DNA from: Hyperoplus lanceolatus
Taxonomy: Eukaryota > Chordata > Actinopteri > Uranoscopiformes > Ammodytidae
Reading direction: 5' to 3'
Length of the DNA stretch: 64,000 bases
Assembly (NCBI GenBank): GCA_026929865.2
Contig: CM049395.1
Location: 30,002,001 to 30,066,000, forward strand
Positions 41,762 through 53,139 of this stretch are shown in pieces (the stretch's first letter is position 1; each line of letters begins with the position of its first letter). Made by a program: the position numbers and the translations under genes. The notes under the pieces were generated by a model. It made no database searches. It saw only the letters and a program-made list of their open reading frames with translations, and was not told the origin of the DNA.

Positions 41762-44700
41762 ATGGGACAAGAAGAAAGCCACAATGAGGAGATTGATTTG
41801 GAGCGTATTCAGGACCTGTGCATCATGTTCATGAAGGAGTGTCCGAGTGGTGCCCTGCACTTACACGAGTTCAAGAGAATATTCGGGGTCCAAAGCAGCT
41901 CTCAAGAGGAGTCCGTCTACATCGAGAATATATTCCATTCCTTCGACACAAATCGGGTAAAAGAAACAACAATTCCTCATTGTGGATTTACATTTTTAGC
42001 TCTATTCTATATTCAACTCTTTGCATTATTTGCCTACAGGATAACACACTGAATTTTGTTGAGTACGTGGCGGCCCTCCACTTGATCCTACGAGGGAATC
42101 TTGAAGATAGGCTCAAGTGGTCCTTCAAGATGTACGACAAGGATGGGAACGGCAAGCTGGACAGGCAGGAGGTGAAACGCCTCATAAAGGTAAGAAAGAC
42201 CTTTTCAGATATCAAGTGTTTACTAAGGAAAATAACTTCTCAGTCAACTGTGTTGCCGTAAGTATGTTATTGCGGTAAACATGTGTAGAAAGAAGGGTCA
42301 ATTTGAAGAAAGTGGAGTGATTTGAGGTAAAAATTTCAATATTGCTTGCTTTCATAACACAAATCCTCTACAGTGCTGGCCCACAAGGCTTAGGGAGGTG
42401 CTGTAGGTTCACAGGGCATTAGAGGACGAGGGATTGGTCTGCCTCTGTGAGGGCTATATTTGAATTGTGATAATCTTCAGTGTACTTTGAGGTGAGCCTC
42501 TAAACATAGAAACGTTCAATTAGCTCACTATTCTTGTGCTCTGATTAGATTGACTGGAATACGTTAATATTTGTCACACTAATCCAACAGCAAAATGTTT
42601 TATTTCTTATTAGGTACCATTGGTTTATCTGCATTAATGAGACATATTGGGGAACCTCTAAGAATTAAAAATAGTGCAGCTGAATTTGTTCTCACACTGT
42701 CTCTCTATTTGTTCCGGAGTTTCAGGCATTTAATTTACCCTTGAGTGTTTCCTCCATTGTAAATATATAAATTGTTATATCAACTTTCAGATCACGTCCA
42801 TGAGAGCCTGTATTAAATTTGTTGAGCCATTAATGACCCTATTACACAATCTGTGTTGTGTAGTGTCCTCCTTCTTGCCACAGGCCCGGGGCTGAGAGGT
42901 TCGTAGGCCCCCCGGGCGGCGGTCTTACAAACAGTGCGAAAAGCCTGTTTGTCCCCCAATATCTCTGTTGATGAAATACAAAATCCCTAAGGTAACATGT
43001 ACTTAAAGGCCTACTTCACCGGTTTGAATATGAAGGTGTATTGAATTCTGAGATCCTATGTAGTAGGGGAGAACGGGGTAATTTGTCACATGGGTTGGAT
43101 GTCACATTCGTTATATCTCGCCACCAGAGCGCGCTAGCTCTGAAATGTTGATATAAAAAAGGTCCAGAATTGGGATCAGAGGTCACAACATAGCTTCCTT
43201 GGAGTTAGACTGCTGCATTTCAGGTGAGAGGATGTTTTGTGTTTTTCATGTCAAATTCAAAATATTTTGCTTCTCAGTATTTTTCTTCTAGGCTTTTACA
43301 CAATGGGTTTATAACAAAACACTTGTTACCCTCAGAAAGTGTGAAGGGTAAACTATAGTTTAGATTGTGGTTAGCAAGCTAATTAGTTGTCAGATGGTTG
43401 TTGGCCTTGATGCTAGCAAGAAATTCAAGTTGGGGTTGGTCGTCAAATTTTTGGGGGGTTGGTTGTCACATGTTATCTCAAGGCTGCAGCCAGAAAAGGA
43501 ACCCAATAACGAAAGAAATTGTCAAGCTGTATCCTCACTGACACCCCAGAGAAGGAAAGAATAGAGCAGGAAAAGGCAGCTAGCAAGCAAAAGAAAAAAG
43601 GGCAACAAAATCAAAACAACCCAGTGCATCCCAAACTAGACCAGCTGCCAAGGCTACAGAACGTTATGTAGGCCTATTTGTCAACTTGACAGTGCAATTA
43701 AACATTCAAATTTGGTTCTGCCTCCTTGCCTTCTTTTTAAGATTTTTCCCATTAAGATAACATTGTGACAAACAACCCCATAGTGTGTGACAACCGACCC
43801 CTTGATGGGGTTGGTTGTCACAATGTGTCAGAGTGTCTTTGATGGTAAATTACTTCTTCATTACAATAAGTTGGAAAAAAAGAGAGACACACATTTCTAG
43901 CCAACACCTTAAGCTTCAATTTAATGTAGGAATGGCTATTGACAGATGTTTTGGTGATGAGCAATTCTCACTAGAGTAAAAAGTGTGCCTACTTACCCCG
44001 TTCTCCCCTATAAATGTGCAAAAAAAAAAATCAGTTCATCCTAGCTGAGAAAAGGCAGAAAGAGTGTTTTTTAACCCTATATTAATCTTACTGTGACATC
44101 ACAGTAAGATAAATATAGGGTTAAAAAAAAATTACTTGTAAATATTACTGTGATGTCACAGTAGGAGAAATCACAGTAATATTTACAAAGTAAGGTTTTT
44201 AACCCTATATTTATCTTACTGTGATGTCACAGTAAGATTAATATAGGGTTAAAAAAAACACTCTTTCCTTTTCTCAGGCTAGGATGAACCAATTTCAATT
44301 TTTTTGCACATTTATACTACATAGGATCTCAGAATTCAATACACCTTCATATTCAAACCGGTGAAGTAGGCCTTTAAACCCCCTCCTGGTATAATGACTT
44401 TTAATAACCAAACACACATGGTTGGTTACAGTGTTTTTCCAAGTTATTTCAGAGACAGCGGTGGGGACCCAGGACTTTCTAGGGGGGTCCGGGGGCATGC
44501 CCCCCGGAAGAAAAATTTGAACCTTTTAAAGTAAAATGCATCAATCTGGTGCACTTTGAGAAGAAAACTAAGGCTAAATCAACTGTGTCCTATGTGAGCT
44601 ATTTTCTGGAATCATTTGGAGACACAGAAATACCAAAAAGCAGAAACAAAAATATACAGGTTTAAAAATCCAATCAGTCAGCATTCCAATTTTTTTAATA

Positions 44701-45988
44701 ATCCCTTATCCCAAAGCTACTACTCTCTTTTAATTCTTCGTTTTGTTTTTAATGGCTCATCTCAATATAGGCCCTTGATCTGCGTTGCCCCGAACAATGT
44801 TATTTAAACAAAAATAACAAAAATGTACTGGTGAATGATAGGCCCCTTGATCTTCGTAGGCCAAAAATAATGTGATTTTATTTTCCTTTTTCTTTACTGG
44901 TTCATGATGGGCCCCTGATCTCTCTACGCCCCCCTAAGATCAGGGGCCTATCATGAGCCAGTCAATAATTTATTTAAATGACAATGTGCGGGGCCTTCTT
45001 AGATCAGGGGCCTATAAAAAAAAAAAATCTTAACCCCTGATCCTTGTAGGCCCTGGGGCTTCAGCCCAGGTAAGCCCGTGCATAAAGGCGGCCCTGTAGA
45101 TGTAAAAGGTTGAGTAAATTCAACTAAAGCTAAAGCTGATGGTTAAATGCACTTGATCACAGATATGTTTTGTGTCTCACACAGATTATTCACAAAATCA
45201 AGCTCCAGACGAGTGAGGTCGAATTGACGCCGTCCGAAATATGTGACAGAGTATTTGACCTGGTCGACAAAAATCATGACGGTAAGTAAATTAAAAGTGT
45301 TCAATAGGATACTTTAATAACACGGATTACACATATTAGGATTGTGTTTGTATTGACAGGGAATTGCAGTGAAGTGCGGATTTGCCTTGGTTGGATTGTA
45401 ATGTTATAATACATGTTTGTTTTTTTCAAGCACAATATATGTGTGCCTTTAAAATGTATTTTCACATTTTAGTCTTCACATATCCATTTATACAATGACA
45501 GAGATATTGGATTAACACAACGACATCAGGAGAAGGGGACAAAATCCAGTGTCCCAAAGTAGGACTGTATATTCCAAAGCTTCAGTCTTTCTGGTAAAAA
45601 CTGAAGAAAAAAAACTGTAGCTCAACAAGGACACCGTCCAGGTAAAATATGATAAGGATATTTCATATGGTTTGATTTGTCTGACTCAGATTGCTAGAGA
45701 CTCATTTTAGTTTTGACTAAACTTCAGACTGCACACAGACAGGACTGTGGATTTCGAGGAATTCAAGAGCGTAATCAGCTAGTGATCATTACACCATTAC
45801 AGTGACCAATAACACTTTCAATGTACATCTAGCAGTGACTCACTATGATCTTTTTGTGTGCCCCAGGTCAGATAACGTTGTCCGAATTCATGGAGGGAGC
45901 TCAGAAGGATGAATGGGTCATGAATCTGCTGAAGTTGGATGTTAACGCCACAGGATGGGTCATCCAGAACTCTGTGAAATTACCATGA
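41762..45988 (+). CDS. guca1-like: Guanylate cyclase-activating protein (GCAP), tandem gene 1
   Basis: GCAPs are myristoylated EF-hand sensors that activate retinal guanylate cyclase when calcium falls after light. Coding exons are 41762-41956, 42040-42189, 45185-45281 and 45867-45988, with phases 0, 0, 1, giving 187 residues and TGA. MGQEES supplies the N-terminal Gly for myristoylation. EF1 is the inactive type ([13 protein letters not shown]). EF2 is [14 protein letters not shown]3 [12 protein letters not shown] and EF4 DKNHDGQITLSE; EF3 and EF4 keep the canonical loop residues, while EF2 has Asn where Gly is usual. The C-terminus is [25 protein letters not shown]. The sequence is nearer GCAP2-like fish paralogues (the GCAP4/5/7 group) than GCAP3. 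I do not assign the exact paralogue letter. Intron 2 is swollen to 3 kb by nested transposons. Confidence 0.9.
43007..44373. mobile_element. Element A: TTAA-flanked palindromic transposon, split by element B
   Basis: TTAA flanks both ends (43003-43006 and 44374-44377). The left arm starts AGGCCTACTTCACCGG and the right end is its exact complement over about 60 bp. The centre (44066-44255) contains nested palindromes of ACTGTGACATCACAGT and ACCCTATATTAATC type. Without element B it is about 420 bp. The TTAA target suggests a piggyBac-like non-autonomous element. It lies in GCAP gene 1 intron 2. Confidence 0.8.
43066..44008 (+). mobile_element. Element B: TA-flanked transposon nested in element A
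   Basis: The ends are GGGGAGAACGGGGTAA and its complement, flanked by TA at 43064-43065 and 44009-44010. Element A's intact right arm shows the undisturbed site GTAGTATAAATG, so insertion with TA duplication is demonstrated. The interior keeps a coding-like relic near 43537 ([20 protein letters not shown]). It resembles the lysine-rich tail after the DDE domain of pogo-like transposases; that family link is inference. Confidence 0.8.
44440..45105. repeat. Cluster of GC-rich palindromic repeat fragments
   Basis: GGGGGTCCGGGGGCATGCCC is followed by several forward and inverted copies of GATCAGGGGCCTAT-type words between 44770 and 45050. This is typical of decayed DNA-transposon ends. No single element can be bounded. 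Confidence 0.45.
45717..45782 (+). pseudogene. Orphan EF-hand-like coding fragment in GCAP intron 3
   Basis: The frame ending at a TAG (45780-45782) reads [14 protein letters not shown], which matches the second half of an EF-hand loop and its exiting helix (V-D-F-x-E-F). An acceptor-like TAAACTTCAG precedes it. It is not in frame with the GCAP exon 3 donor. It may be an exon relic or chance; the match is short. Confidence 0.3.
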
Positions 45989-46323
45989 TCTCTTAATCCA
46001 CCCAAATGTTTTTCTTTTGAGGCTGGCAGAGAGCTGCTGCCTTGGCTCCATGATGAGCTCCCTATGACTTTGGAATGGAGCTCAGTGCATTTTCTCCAAA
46101 GATGCAGTGCACTTGTGATTTGGACTGCCGGTCCCCTGCTCCTGCAGTCATTGCTTTATGCCTGTGGCCTGGTTTGGCATCGAGCAAATGTGTCAATCTA
46201 AGGAAACCCATCACTTAAAGACAGTGTTTGCTCTTGACGGCAGTACAGTCAATGATTGTGTATTTTTATTAATTATACTTGCATGTGTTTTTAGTTTAGT
46301 TGGCCTTAGTGGATTAAAAACAG

Positions 46324-46329
46324 AATAAA
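46324..46329 (+). terminator. Poly(A) signal candidate, GCAP gene 1
   Basis: AATAAA 336 bp after the stop codon in AT-rich sequence. Confidence 0.5.
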
Positions 46330-47463
46330 TCACCCCTAAAAATGATGTGACAAGTAAAAATTAATAATATAAAATAATATAACTTTCTTAAATCTTTTGT
46401 TGTTCAAGTTTAGTTATAATATACAAAAAAGTAGTATTGTATCACTTTTCAGACTACTTTAATTTATGCTAGTACATCAGTGAAGCCAGTTTAAAGTGCA
46501 TTAGCGTTTCCATAGTTAAACATACAGCTGATCAAGCCAAAAACCAACATATTATTAATTTGTTATTTCATTTAAAGGTCATATCTGACTTTTTGTTTTG
46601 CTGTTCACATTTATCTGGTAGATGTTGTAAAATTTGGATTTAATTTTGAACTATTCACTGTCCTAACCTTACCATGGTGGCAGAAACTATCATGGATGAG
46701 TGAATGGACAACATATAGCTAATTTGAAGCCCTCGTCTTGTAACATATGTTGTAACGATTGGGTTGGCAAACAGATGCCTTTATGTAGCAAACATGGAGC
46801 AAAAAATAGTATCCATTTGAAGTTGTGTTTCTGGCTAGACAACACATTCCACAAGAAAAGCTCAATATTCACTCCACTTGTAGCTGTCGTTCGGTTTACA
46901 CCAACTCAGGAGGGCAACATCTTAGCTGTTAAATGTTCCACTTTCTTCAACGGCTATGTTTTTTATGTAATGTTTTTTGCCTGCTGCAGCAGGGCCGACC
47001 GGAGGGTTAGCGTTTGTTATGCTACCGAGAAACCTGAAACAACTTGAGAATATTATGCAGCTTAAATTTATTTAATTTATTTTTGCACAAGTCTGAAGAA
47101 AATGTTTCATGTGAAAACTCATGCTGTATCTGTGTCAGATGTGCATCTATTTTGATATTAAAACATATTTTTATTCAAACATTTTTATCTAGACCCGATG
47201 TCTTATATGATGCAGCCACCTGGTATCACCCAACAAATGTTCAAATCTTACAAGTCCTACACGCCAGGGGCTTAGAACATAATCCTCAGAGGCTTGATGT
47301 ACTCACCTTAGTCTTTGCTGCCAATCACTTAGTCTGCAATGTTTATGGGGACTGATCTAAAGTGTGTGAGAAAAGAAGACACCATTGATCACATCACATA
47401 AAGTGATTAACCAATTCTTTCTTTCTAATGTGTTAGAAAGTTGCACACAATGTGAATGTAAGC
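46330..47463. other. Intergenic between the tandem GCAP genes
   Basis: AT-rich. The open frames at 46700-47355 show no known domain and have no splice context. Nothing else recognised. Confidence 0.4.
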
Positions 47464-47576
47464 GGGTCAAATTTGACCTGTGATTTAATATAGCCCACCT
47501 TTTGTTTAGAGACCTCCCGAATTGACTCAAATGGTAACAATGTGTTTTGTGGGTTGATAGTAGAATTATTTAACAA

Positions 47577-49394
47577 ACAACCCAAGTGTTTGAATAAACG
47601 AAACTGAGTCAGGCCTTCTTCGAAGCAGATGATTTACTTGCAGACAGCAGCAAGGGAATTAACAATGTATCTGGTTTGGTACATGGTTGAATACAAAGAA
47701 ATGGACAGTTGTACATGAGATTATATGCAGTGAGATGGTGTGTGCGCAAATACACAAGGTTTGTGTGTTCAGGGGCCTCATTTATAAACGTTGCGTACGC
47801 CCAGAAGAGGGCGCACGCCAATTTCTAAGCAAATATTGGGATTTATAAAAACCAAACTTGACGGGAGATGTGCGGTCCTCCACGCAAACTCTGACCCATG
47901 CGTACGCACAGAAAGTGGAGAAAGGAGAAACGGCGACTCCGTCGGCACATGTATGAAGTGCGAGAACGAATGTGTTTGTGTAAAATGAATCCAGATAGGC
48001 CTATTATAAGCCATGTAGGTCTATCATATATTGGGAGTTCCTTTGCAAAACGGATGAAGCCATTCTTACAACTAATGAACAAATGCCTCCACGGATTATT
48101 CCATGGAGTGATACCAACAAAAACAAAACGAATTAGGATCTTACATAGCCTACAAACGGAGATAGGCTATATGAGTGCAAATAAAAAAAAAATAGCGTTT
48201 GAATAAGCTCTGCAGTTAGAATAAACTATCTGCATGTTGTGGAATTAATTCTGATAATATTGAGGTGGAATACAGCCTATTACTTTTACACTGACGCTGT
48301 TCTCGATGCCTCAGTCAGGCAGACAGGAGTGCGCCTTTTCATACACTAATGATAAACCTACTGTACATCACATAGGCTACTGTGATCTTTTTCACGACTT
48401 TTAGTCCGTTTTATCTATGTTTTTCTTTTAGTTTAAGCACGTCGCAATTGTGTTTTGAAAGGGACTGTGAAGTTTATTATTAACCCTCCGCCGCCCGCCA
48501 CTGCCCCGGGATGAATTCTCCGAATCTGTATGTCATGGGGGGTCTCAGTGTCCCCCGCTCGTGGCACAAACACTGTTATGTGAGGATATGCACTTGTTTG
48601 CGTCCACTTTTATGTCGGATCGCTTCTTTTTATTTCAGCCACAGCGTTCACAGAGATCGCCACAGGCTGCACTCTGACGCCTTTACGCTCACACTGCCAC
48701 CAAACTATATTTTCCATGGTCGCCACTTCTCCAACGGGTACTTCGAGGTAACTTCGGGGTAACCGCAGTGATCCACACCGTGTGGAGTCTATTTTTCCAT
48801 TTCCCTTTCAGTCGGCGATTGCCACTACCGCCTTCATGCACTCAGTAAATGATATTAATTTGGGCGTGTTGATGACTATGTATGGGTAAATATGGGCGGT
48901 ACGTGAAGCCCGCAAAGTCTGCGCCACATTTAGAGTTGATTGTGATTTATAAAGGGAAACAGGCGTAGGACGTGAGTGCGCACTGTTTTATAAATCCGAA
49001 TATTTTTGTTCGCACGTACATCCTACATTTCTTCCGTACGCCAGCTTCCACGTGAATCCCACGCAAAGCTTTATAAATGAGGCCCCTGGACATTTGAGTT
49101 TTGCTTGCAAAAGCAGAAAGATTTTTAATTAGGCAGATAACAGAATATGGGAAACTTAGGGAGTCTTTTTTACTCCCCCATCAACTCTCAACCACTGTGC
49201 ACATGAATGTGTCATACCTCTGTATGTGCCAAAATCTTATTAGGCCGTTTTCTTCTCCAAGGCTAAACAACAAGTTGTAGCAAAAACACTTTGGAGTTCT
49301 TTAAGTTTACTGGGACAAAGTTCAACAGGCAGAAAGCATATATTGTAGCATTAAAATATTATACAATCATAAGGCAAATTAAATTTTGTTAACA
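47577..49394. repeat. 500-bp direct repeat, copy 1 (with insertion)
   Basis: Starts ACAACCCAAGTGTTTG and ends GTTAACA. It matches 51555-52056 at roughly 98% once the insertion at 47771-49087 is removed. It could be an LTR pair or a segmental duplication. Read on the minus strand the repeat starts TGTTAAC, and an A/G-rich tract lies just inside copy 1, as for a 3' LTR. No primer-binding site or target duplication is seen. Confidence 0.75.
47771..49087. mobile_element. PIF/Harbinger-like element with preserved empty site
   Basis: The ends AGGGGCCTCATTTATAAA and its complement form an 18-bp inverted repeat. The second copy of the host repeat (51750) reads GTGTTCAGGACATT with no insert. That fits a 3-bp CWG duplication (CAG on the left, CTG on the right), a target used by some Harbinger elements. 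The 1.3-kb interior has no identifiable transposase. Confidence 0.7.
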
Positions 49395-50814
49395 TATCCC
49401 TGCTTTTTTATAATATTTGATGCAACTTTGTTGCAAGTATAGAATGAGTAATATATTCCAATAATATATCAAGCATGTAAGGCAAATGAGTACAATAAGT
49501 GAACTTTATACGTTTCATTCAAGCAGAAATAATATCAAGTACATTCAACATCACAGTTGTGAAAATGCAAGTCTGTGTACTGGTGCAAAACGTCTAATTA
49601 CAGTTTCAGAGAGGACAGTCTTTGCCAGTAGCCAGAGAACAGGAACCTAGATCTTCTGATGGTCAACAAGTCCTTTTTTTTGGCATCTCGACGCAAAGTG
49701 TCCTTCTTATCACAGTCACTGGGAATGGTTATGTATCCGATATTACCATAACCTATTCAGATTGTTCCTCAGTGTCCAATTCGTCCTTATTGAAGCATGC
49801 CAGCTTCGTCTTCTTCTTGCATCTGAAACAGAATGAATATGAGCAGTATCACGTTTCTCAAAACAAATGCTCATCATTCTGCCAGGGTTGTTTCTCTCCA
49901 ATAACAGTACACAGCTTTTAACATATCATCCTATCCGCATTGCTTGCTCTAGATGTCACAATTAACGCACAACAACATTTTAGGACAGGTTTGATTTCAT
50001 TCTTGAGTTCACATTTTTGTCTGTGTCGGTTAGCCCAAATAAAAATGTTTATCACTGAGGCATTTGCCCCTTCCCCTGTCTCCATGTACACAAGGCACAC
50101 ACAGGGCTTAAATCACACACACACATTCTTTCATCACGAGAAGCTCTCTACTTCTCCAAATCTGACATGGTGTTATATTTTGTTATTTCAAATAACAGAA
50201 GTTAACTCAGCTTGGTTAAGTATAGGTGTCTTTACAGTTAACCAGTTTTGAATCAATGTATATCAATAATACACATTATGATCACATTTTCAGCATAAAA
50301 ATCCCCTTAACTTTTAACTCCAATCAAAAGCATTGAACAATTCTTTTTAGTGAACATTTTCATATAAAAAGAACACAAAAGGACGCTCATTTGTAAGTTT
50401 CTGCTGGGACTTCAAATGACTGACTGCACCTTTAATCTTTAAGGTTGACTATGGGGTTTGGATTGGCGAGATATTCAGCTCTAAACTTTAAAGCGTTTAG
50501 CAATGTAGTCAGAACTCTGGTCATCTTTAGGAGACGAGCATTTTGTTTCTCCTTTGTCTTGATAAGACTTTGCAGTACATTCATTATCCATTTTACAAGC
50601 AATTTATTTTTTTTAAATTGTAAAATCAAATATTAAATTACCCAGCAATCAATTTAAAAGGGTGGATACCCCTTATTCCCTCCAAATTCTCCACAAAATT
50701 TACCAATTTAAAAATAGAACACTCTATGTGATGTATCCTAAACAAAACAAATAAGTCTACTCTGCAGTTGTAGACTATTGACAAACATAACAAAACAAAA
50801 CAAATAAACAACCT

Positions 50815-51055
50815 GTCAAAGACTAACTCCCAGGAGCAGAAACCCGGCCGGAGTATATCCCCAGACTAAAAAAAAAAAAAAACTAAATGATCCGTTAACA
50901 TGATCATTTTAACGTGCACTGTGAGATTTTTGTTTTTGACAGTGTAAATTCTCAAACACCAAAAGCAGTCATTTCCCCACGGATGGACCCAACCAGTCAG
51001 AGACAAACCCCCGGGAGCAGAACCCGGCCAGAGTATATCCCCAGGCTAAATAACC
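50815..51055. repeat. Two diverged copies of a 50-bp GC-rich unit
   Basis: 50821-50870 and about 50999-51050 share GGAGCAGAAACCCGGCC/GAGTATATCCCCAG-type sequence with a few differences. They lie between the 500-bp direct repeats. Function unknown. Confidence 0.6.
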
Positions 51056-51063
51056 AAGATGGA

Positions 51064-51366
51064 AAATGGTAAATGGTAAATGGACTTGTATAGCGCTATA
51101 TCTCCGTTTATCACAGACTCAAAGCGCTTTACATTGTTTTTTGTACACATTCACCCAGTCACACACACATTCATACACCGATAGCAGCAGCTACCACGCA
51201 GGGTAGGCTTAGCACTAGGGTGCTAAGCTAACTAAGCTAACTATCGGGGGCAATTCGGGGTTCAGTGTCTTGCCCAGGGACACTTCGACATGTGGCGGGG
51301 AGACGGGGGATCGTACCTCCGACCCTGCACACCAGAACTCCCTACCCACTTCGCCACTGCCGCCCC
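51064..51366. repeat. Teleost interspersed repeat (TGGTAAATGG...AGCGC type)
   Basis: ATGGTAAATGGTAAATGGAC, TTGTATAGCGCTATATC and AAAGCGCTTTACA are hallmarks of a very common fish retroelement/SINE-like repeat. The other end is GATCGTACCTCCGACCC...CACTTCGCCACTGCCGCC. It is inserted between the 500-bp direct repeats. Confidence 0.7.
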
Positions 51367-51554
51367 AAAAAACACTACTACCAGGAATTCTCCCACAGAT
51401 GGACTATACCAAGATAGAAAATAACTACAATGAGTTATTCCCCCACAGATGGTAAAACCAAGATGGAAAACCCCACTTCATAAACTAGTTTATCTATCTA
51501 ATACATAAAACAAAGGAATTCCTAAACAAAACAAAACAAAATCAGCTGTTTTTT

Positions 51555-52056
51555 ACAACCCAAGTGTTTGAATAAACGAAACTGAGTCAGGCCTTCTTCG
51601 AAGCAGATGATTTACTTGCAGACAGCAGCAAGGGAATCAACAATGTATCTGTTTTGGTACATGGTTGAATACAAAGAAATGGACAGTTGTACATGAGATT
51701 ATATGCAGTGAGATGGTGTGTGCGCAAACACACTAAGTTTGTGTGTTCAGGACATTTGAGTTTTGCTTGCGAAAGCAGAAAGATTTTTAATTAGGCAGAT
51801 AACAGAATATGGGAAACTTAGGGAGTCTTTTTTACTCCCCCATCAACTCTCAACCACTGTGCACATGAATGTCTCATACCTCTGTATGTGCCAAAATCTT
51901 ATTAGGCCGTTTTCTTCTCCAAGGCTAAACAACAAGTTGTAGCAAAAACACTTTGGAGTTCTTTAAGTTTACTGGGACAAAGTTCAACAGGCAGAAAGCA
52001 TATATTGTAGCATTAAAATATTATACAATCATAAGGCAAATTAAATTTCGTTAACA
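51555..52056. repeat. 500-bp direct repeat, copy 2 (empty site)
   Basis: Same start and end as copy 1, without the Harbinger-like insert. Differences from copy 1 are a handful of substitutions, for example GGGAATCAACA for GGGAATTAACA. Confidence 0.8.
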
Positions 52057-52635
52057 GGGTTTATATAGCTTTTACCGAGGATATCATAAAATCTGGTTCC
52101 AATAAAAAAATATATGCATTTTTTGCATATCTGAAGATGAAAACTGGTCAAATTTGACCCTAACACAATAGAAGAGTTGAAGTGCTCAATGAAAACAATA
52201 TAGCAAATATCTAATTCTGCTAATGGAATTAGCTGGTGAAATATGTGCAGTTGGCCACATATCTGCAGACCCTTATAAGTCTAGTATTCTTCTATTGTTA
52301 CCAGTGGTTGCTAAAAATAACAACTTTAATCAACTTAAAGTAGCATTAAGATACCGTGAAAATACTCCTGCATACCAATGTCTAAGTTAGTCAAAGTACC
52401 AGTAGTTAGCGTTCAAGCATAAACAGTAAGGCTTTTTTATTGTTGTAGATGCATTTAAAGGTGTATAAAGGGGTTAGGCCTTTTTTTTAGAACAGACTTG
52501 ATATTAATGTCATCTTTATTAACCACTGTAGCTTCTTTAAATACTCAGAATGGGAGGGCTAGACATGGAGCGTTACCATCTAGAACTTCCACCACTAGAT
52601 GATGCCAAAATACACTTTTTTACACACTGCACCTT

Positions 52636-53139
52636 TAAAGGTGCGAACACTCCAAACGCGTTGGGTGCGGTGGCCAAAGCGCCCAACGCACCTGATCTGG
52701 TGCTTGGTCATTTTGTGTCAAAAAATGGTTCAACGCGCCCAACTCTACGCAGCTAGTCCCCCCCCCCTCCGATATATTTATTCCCCTAATCAACCATGGC
52801 TGCGATCCGAGCCGACACAACAGCGTTCATGTCCACACAAAAACAACAACAACAAGGCCAACAATTGTGCCAAAAGACAAATAAACAGCAATTGAACGGA
52901 ACAAATAGCCTTAAAACAGCATTGCAGATTCAGACCACTCGGAAATGAACACAAACAGCAAGGCAGCACCATACCAAACACATTTACAGCAGCATTGTGC
53001 ACAGGGCGGTAGAAAATAAAGGCAAGTAGCCTACATTACCCTACCTGGCTGTGACGGGACCGTGGCTGGCGTAGATATAGGCATAGGATTTTTCAACGCC
53101 GCCACCGCACCCAATGCTTTTGGTGTGTTCGCACCTTTA
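52636..53139. mobile_element. 504-bp MITE with about 40-bp inverted termini
   Basis: The left end TAAAGGTGCGAACAC followed by TTGGGTGCGGTGG is mirrored at the right by CCACCGCACCCAATGC...GTGTTCGCACCTTTA, with a few mismatches. No coding content. No clear target duplication, so superfamily unassigned. Confidence 0.8.

Larger units (their letters stand above)
47464..52160. mobile_element. Possible composite mobile region bounded by GGGTCAAATTTGACC
   Basis: The 15-bp sequence GGGTCAAATTTGACC at 47464-47478 recurs inverted at 52146-52160; its core is itself palindromic. Between the two lie a pair of 500-bp direct repeats at nearly symmetric distances (98 and 89 bp from each end). No transposase or reverse transcriptase is readable. 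Whether this is one element is inference. Confidence 0.4.

Noticed and set aside
46700..47355. Two adjoining frames of about 100 residues each
   Set aside because: No known domain, no splice signals, low-complexity composition; probably chance.
47898..48206. Basic 102-residue frame at the left of the Harbinger-like insert
   Set aside because: RRLRRHMYEVRERM hints at a transposase or MYB-like piece, but the match is too weak to call.
47577..52056. Complete LTR retrotransposon or endogenous retrovirus
   Set aside because: The direct repeats fit in size, but I see no primer-binding site, no target duplication and no gag, pol or env coding sequence.
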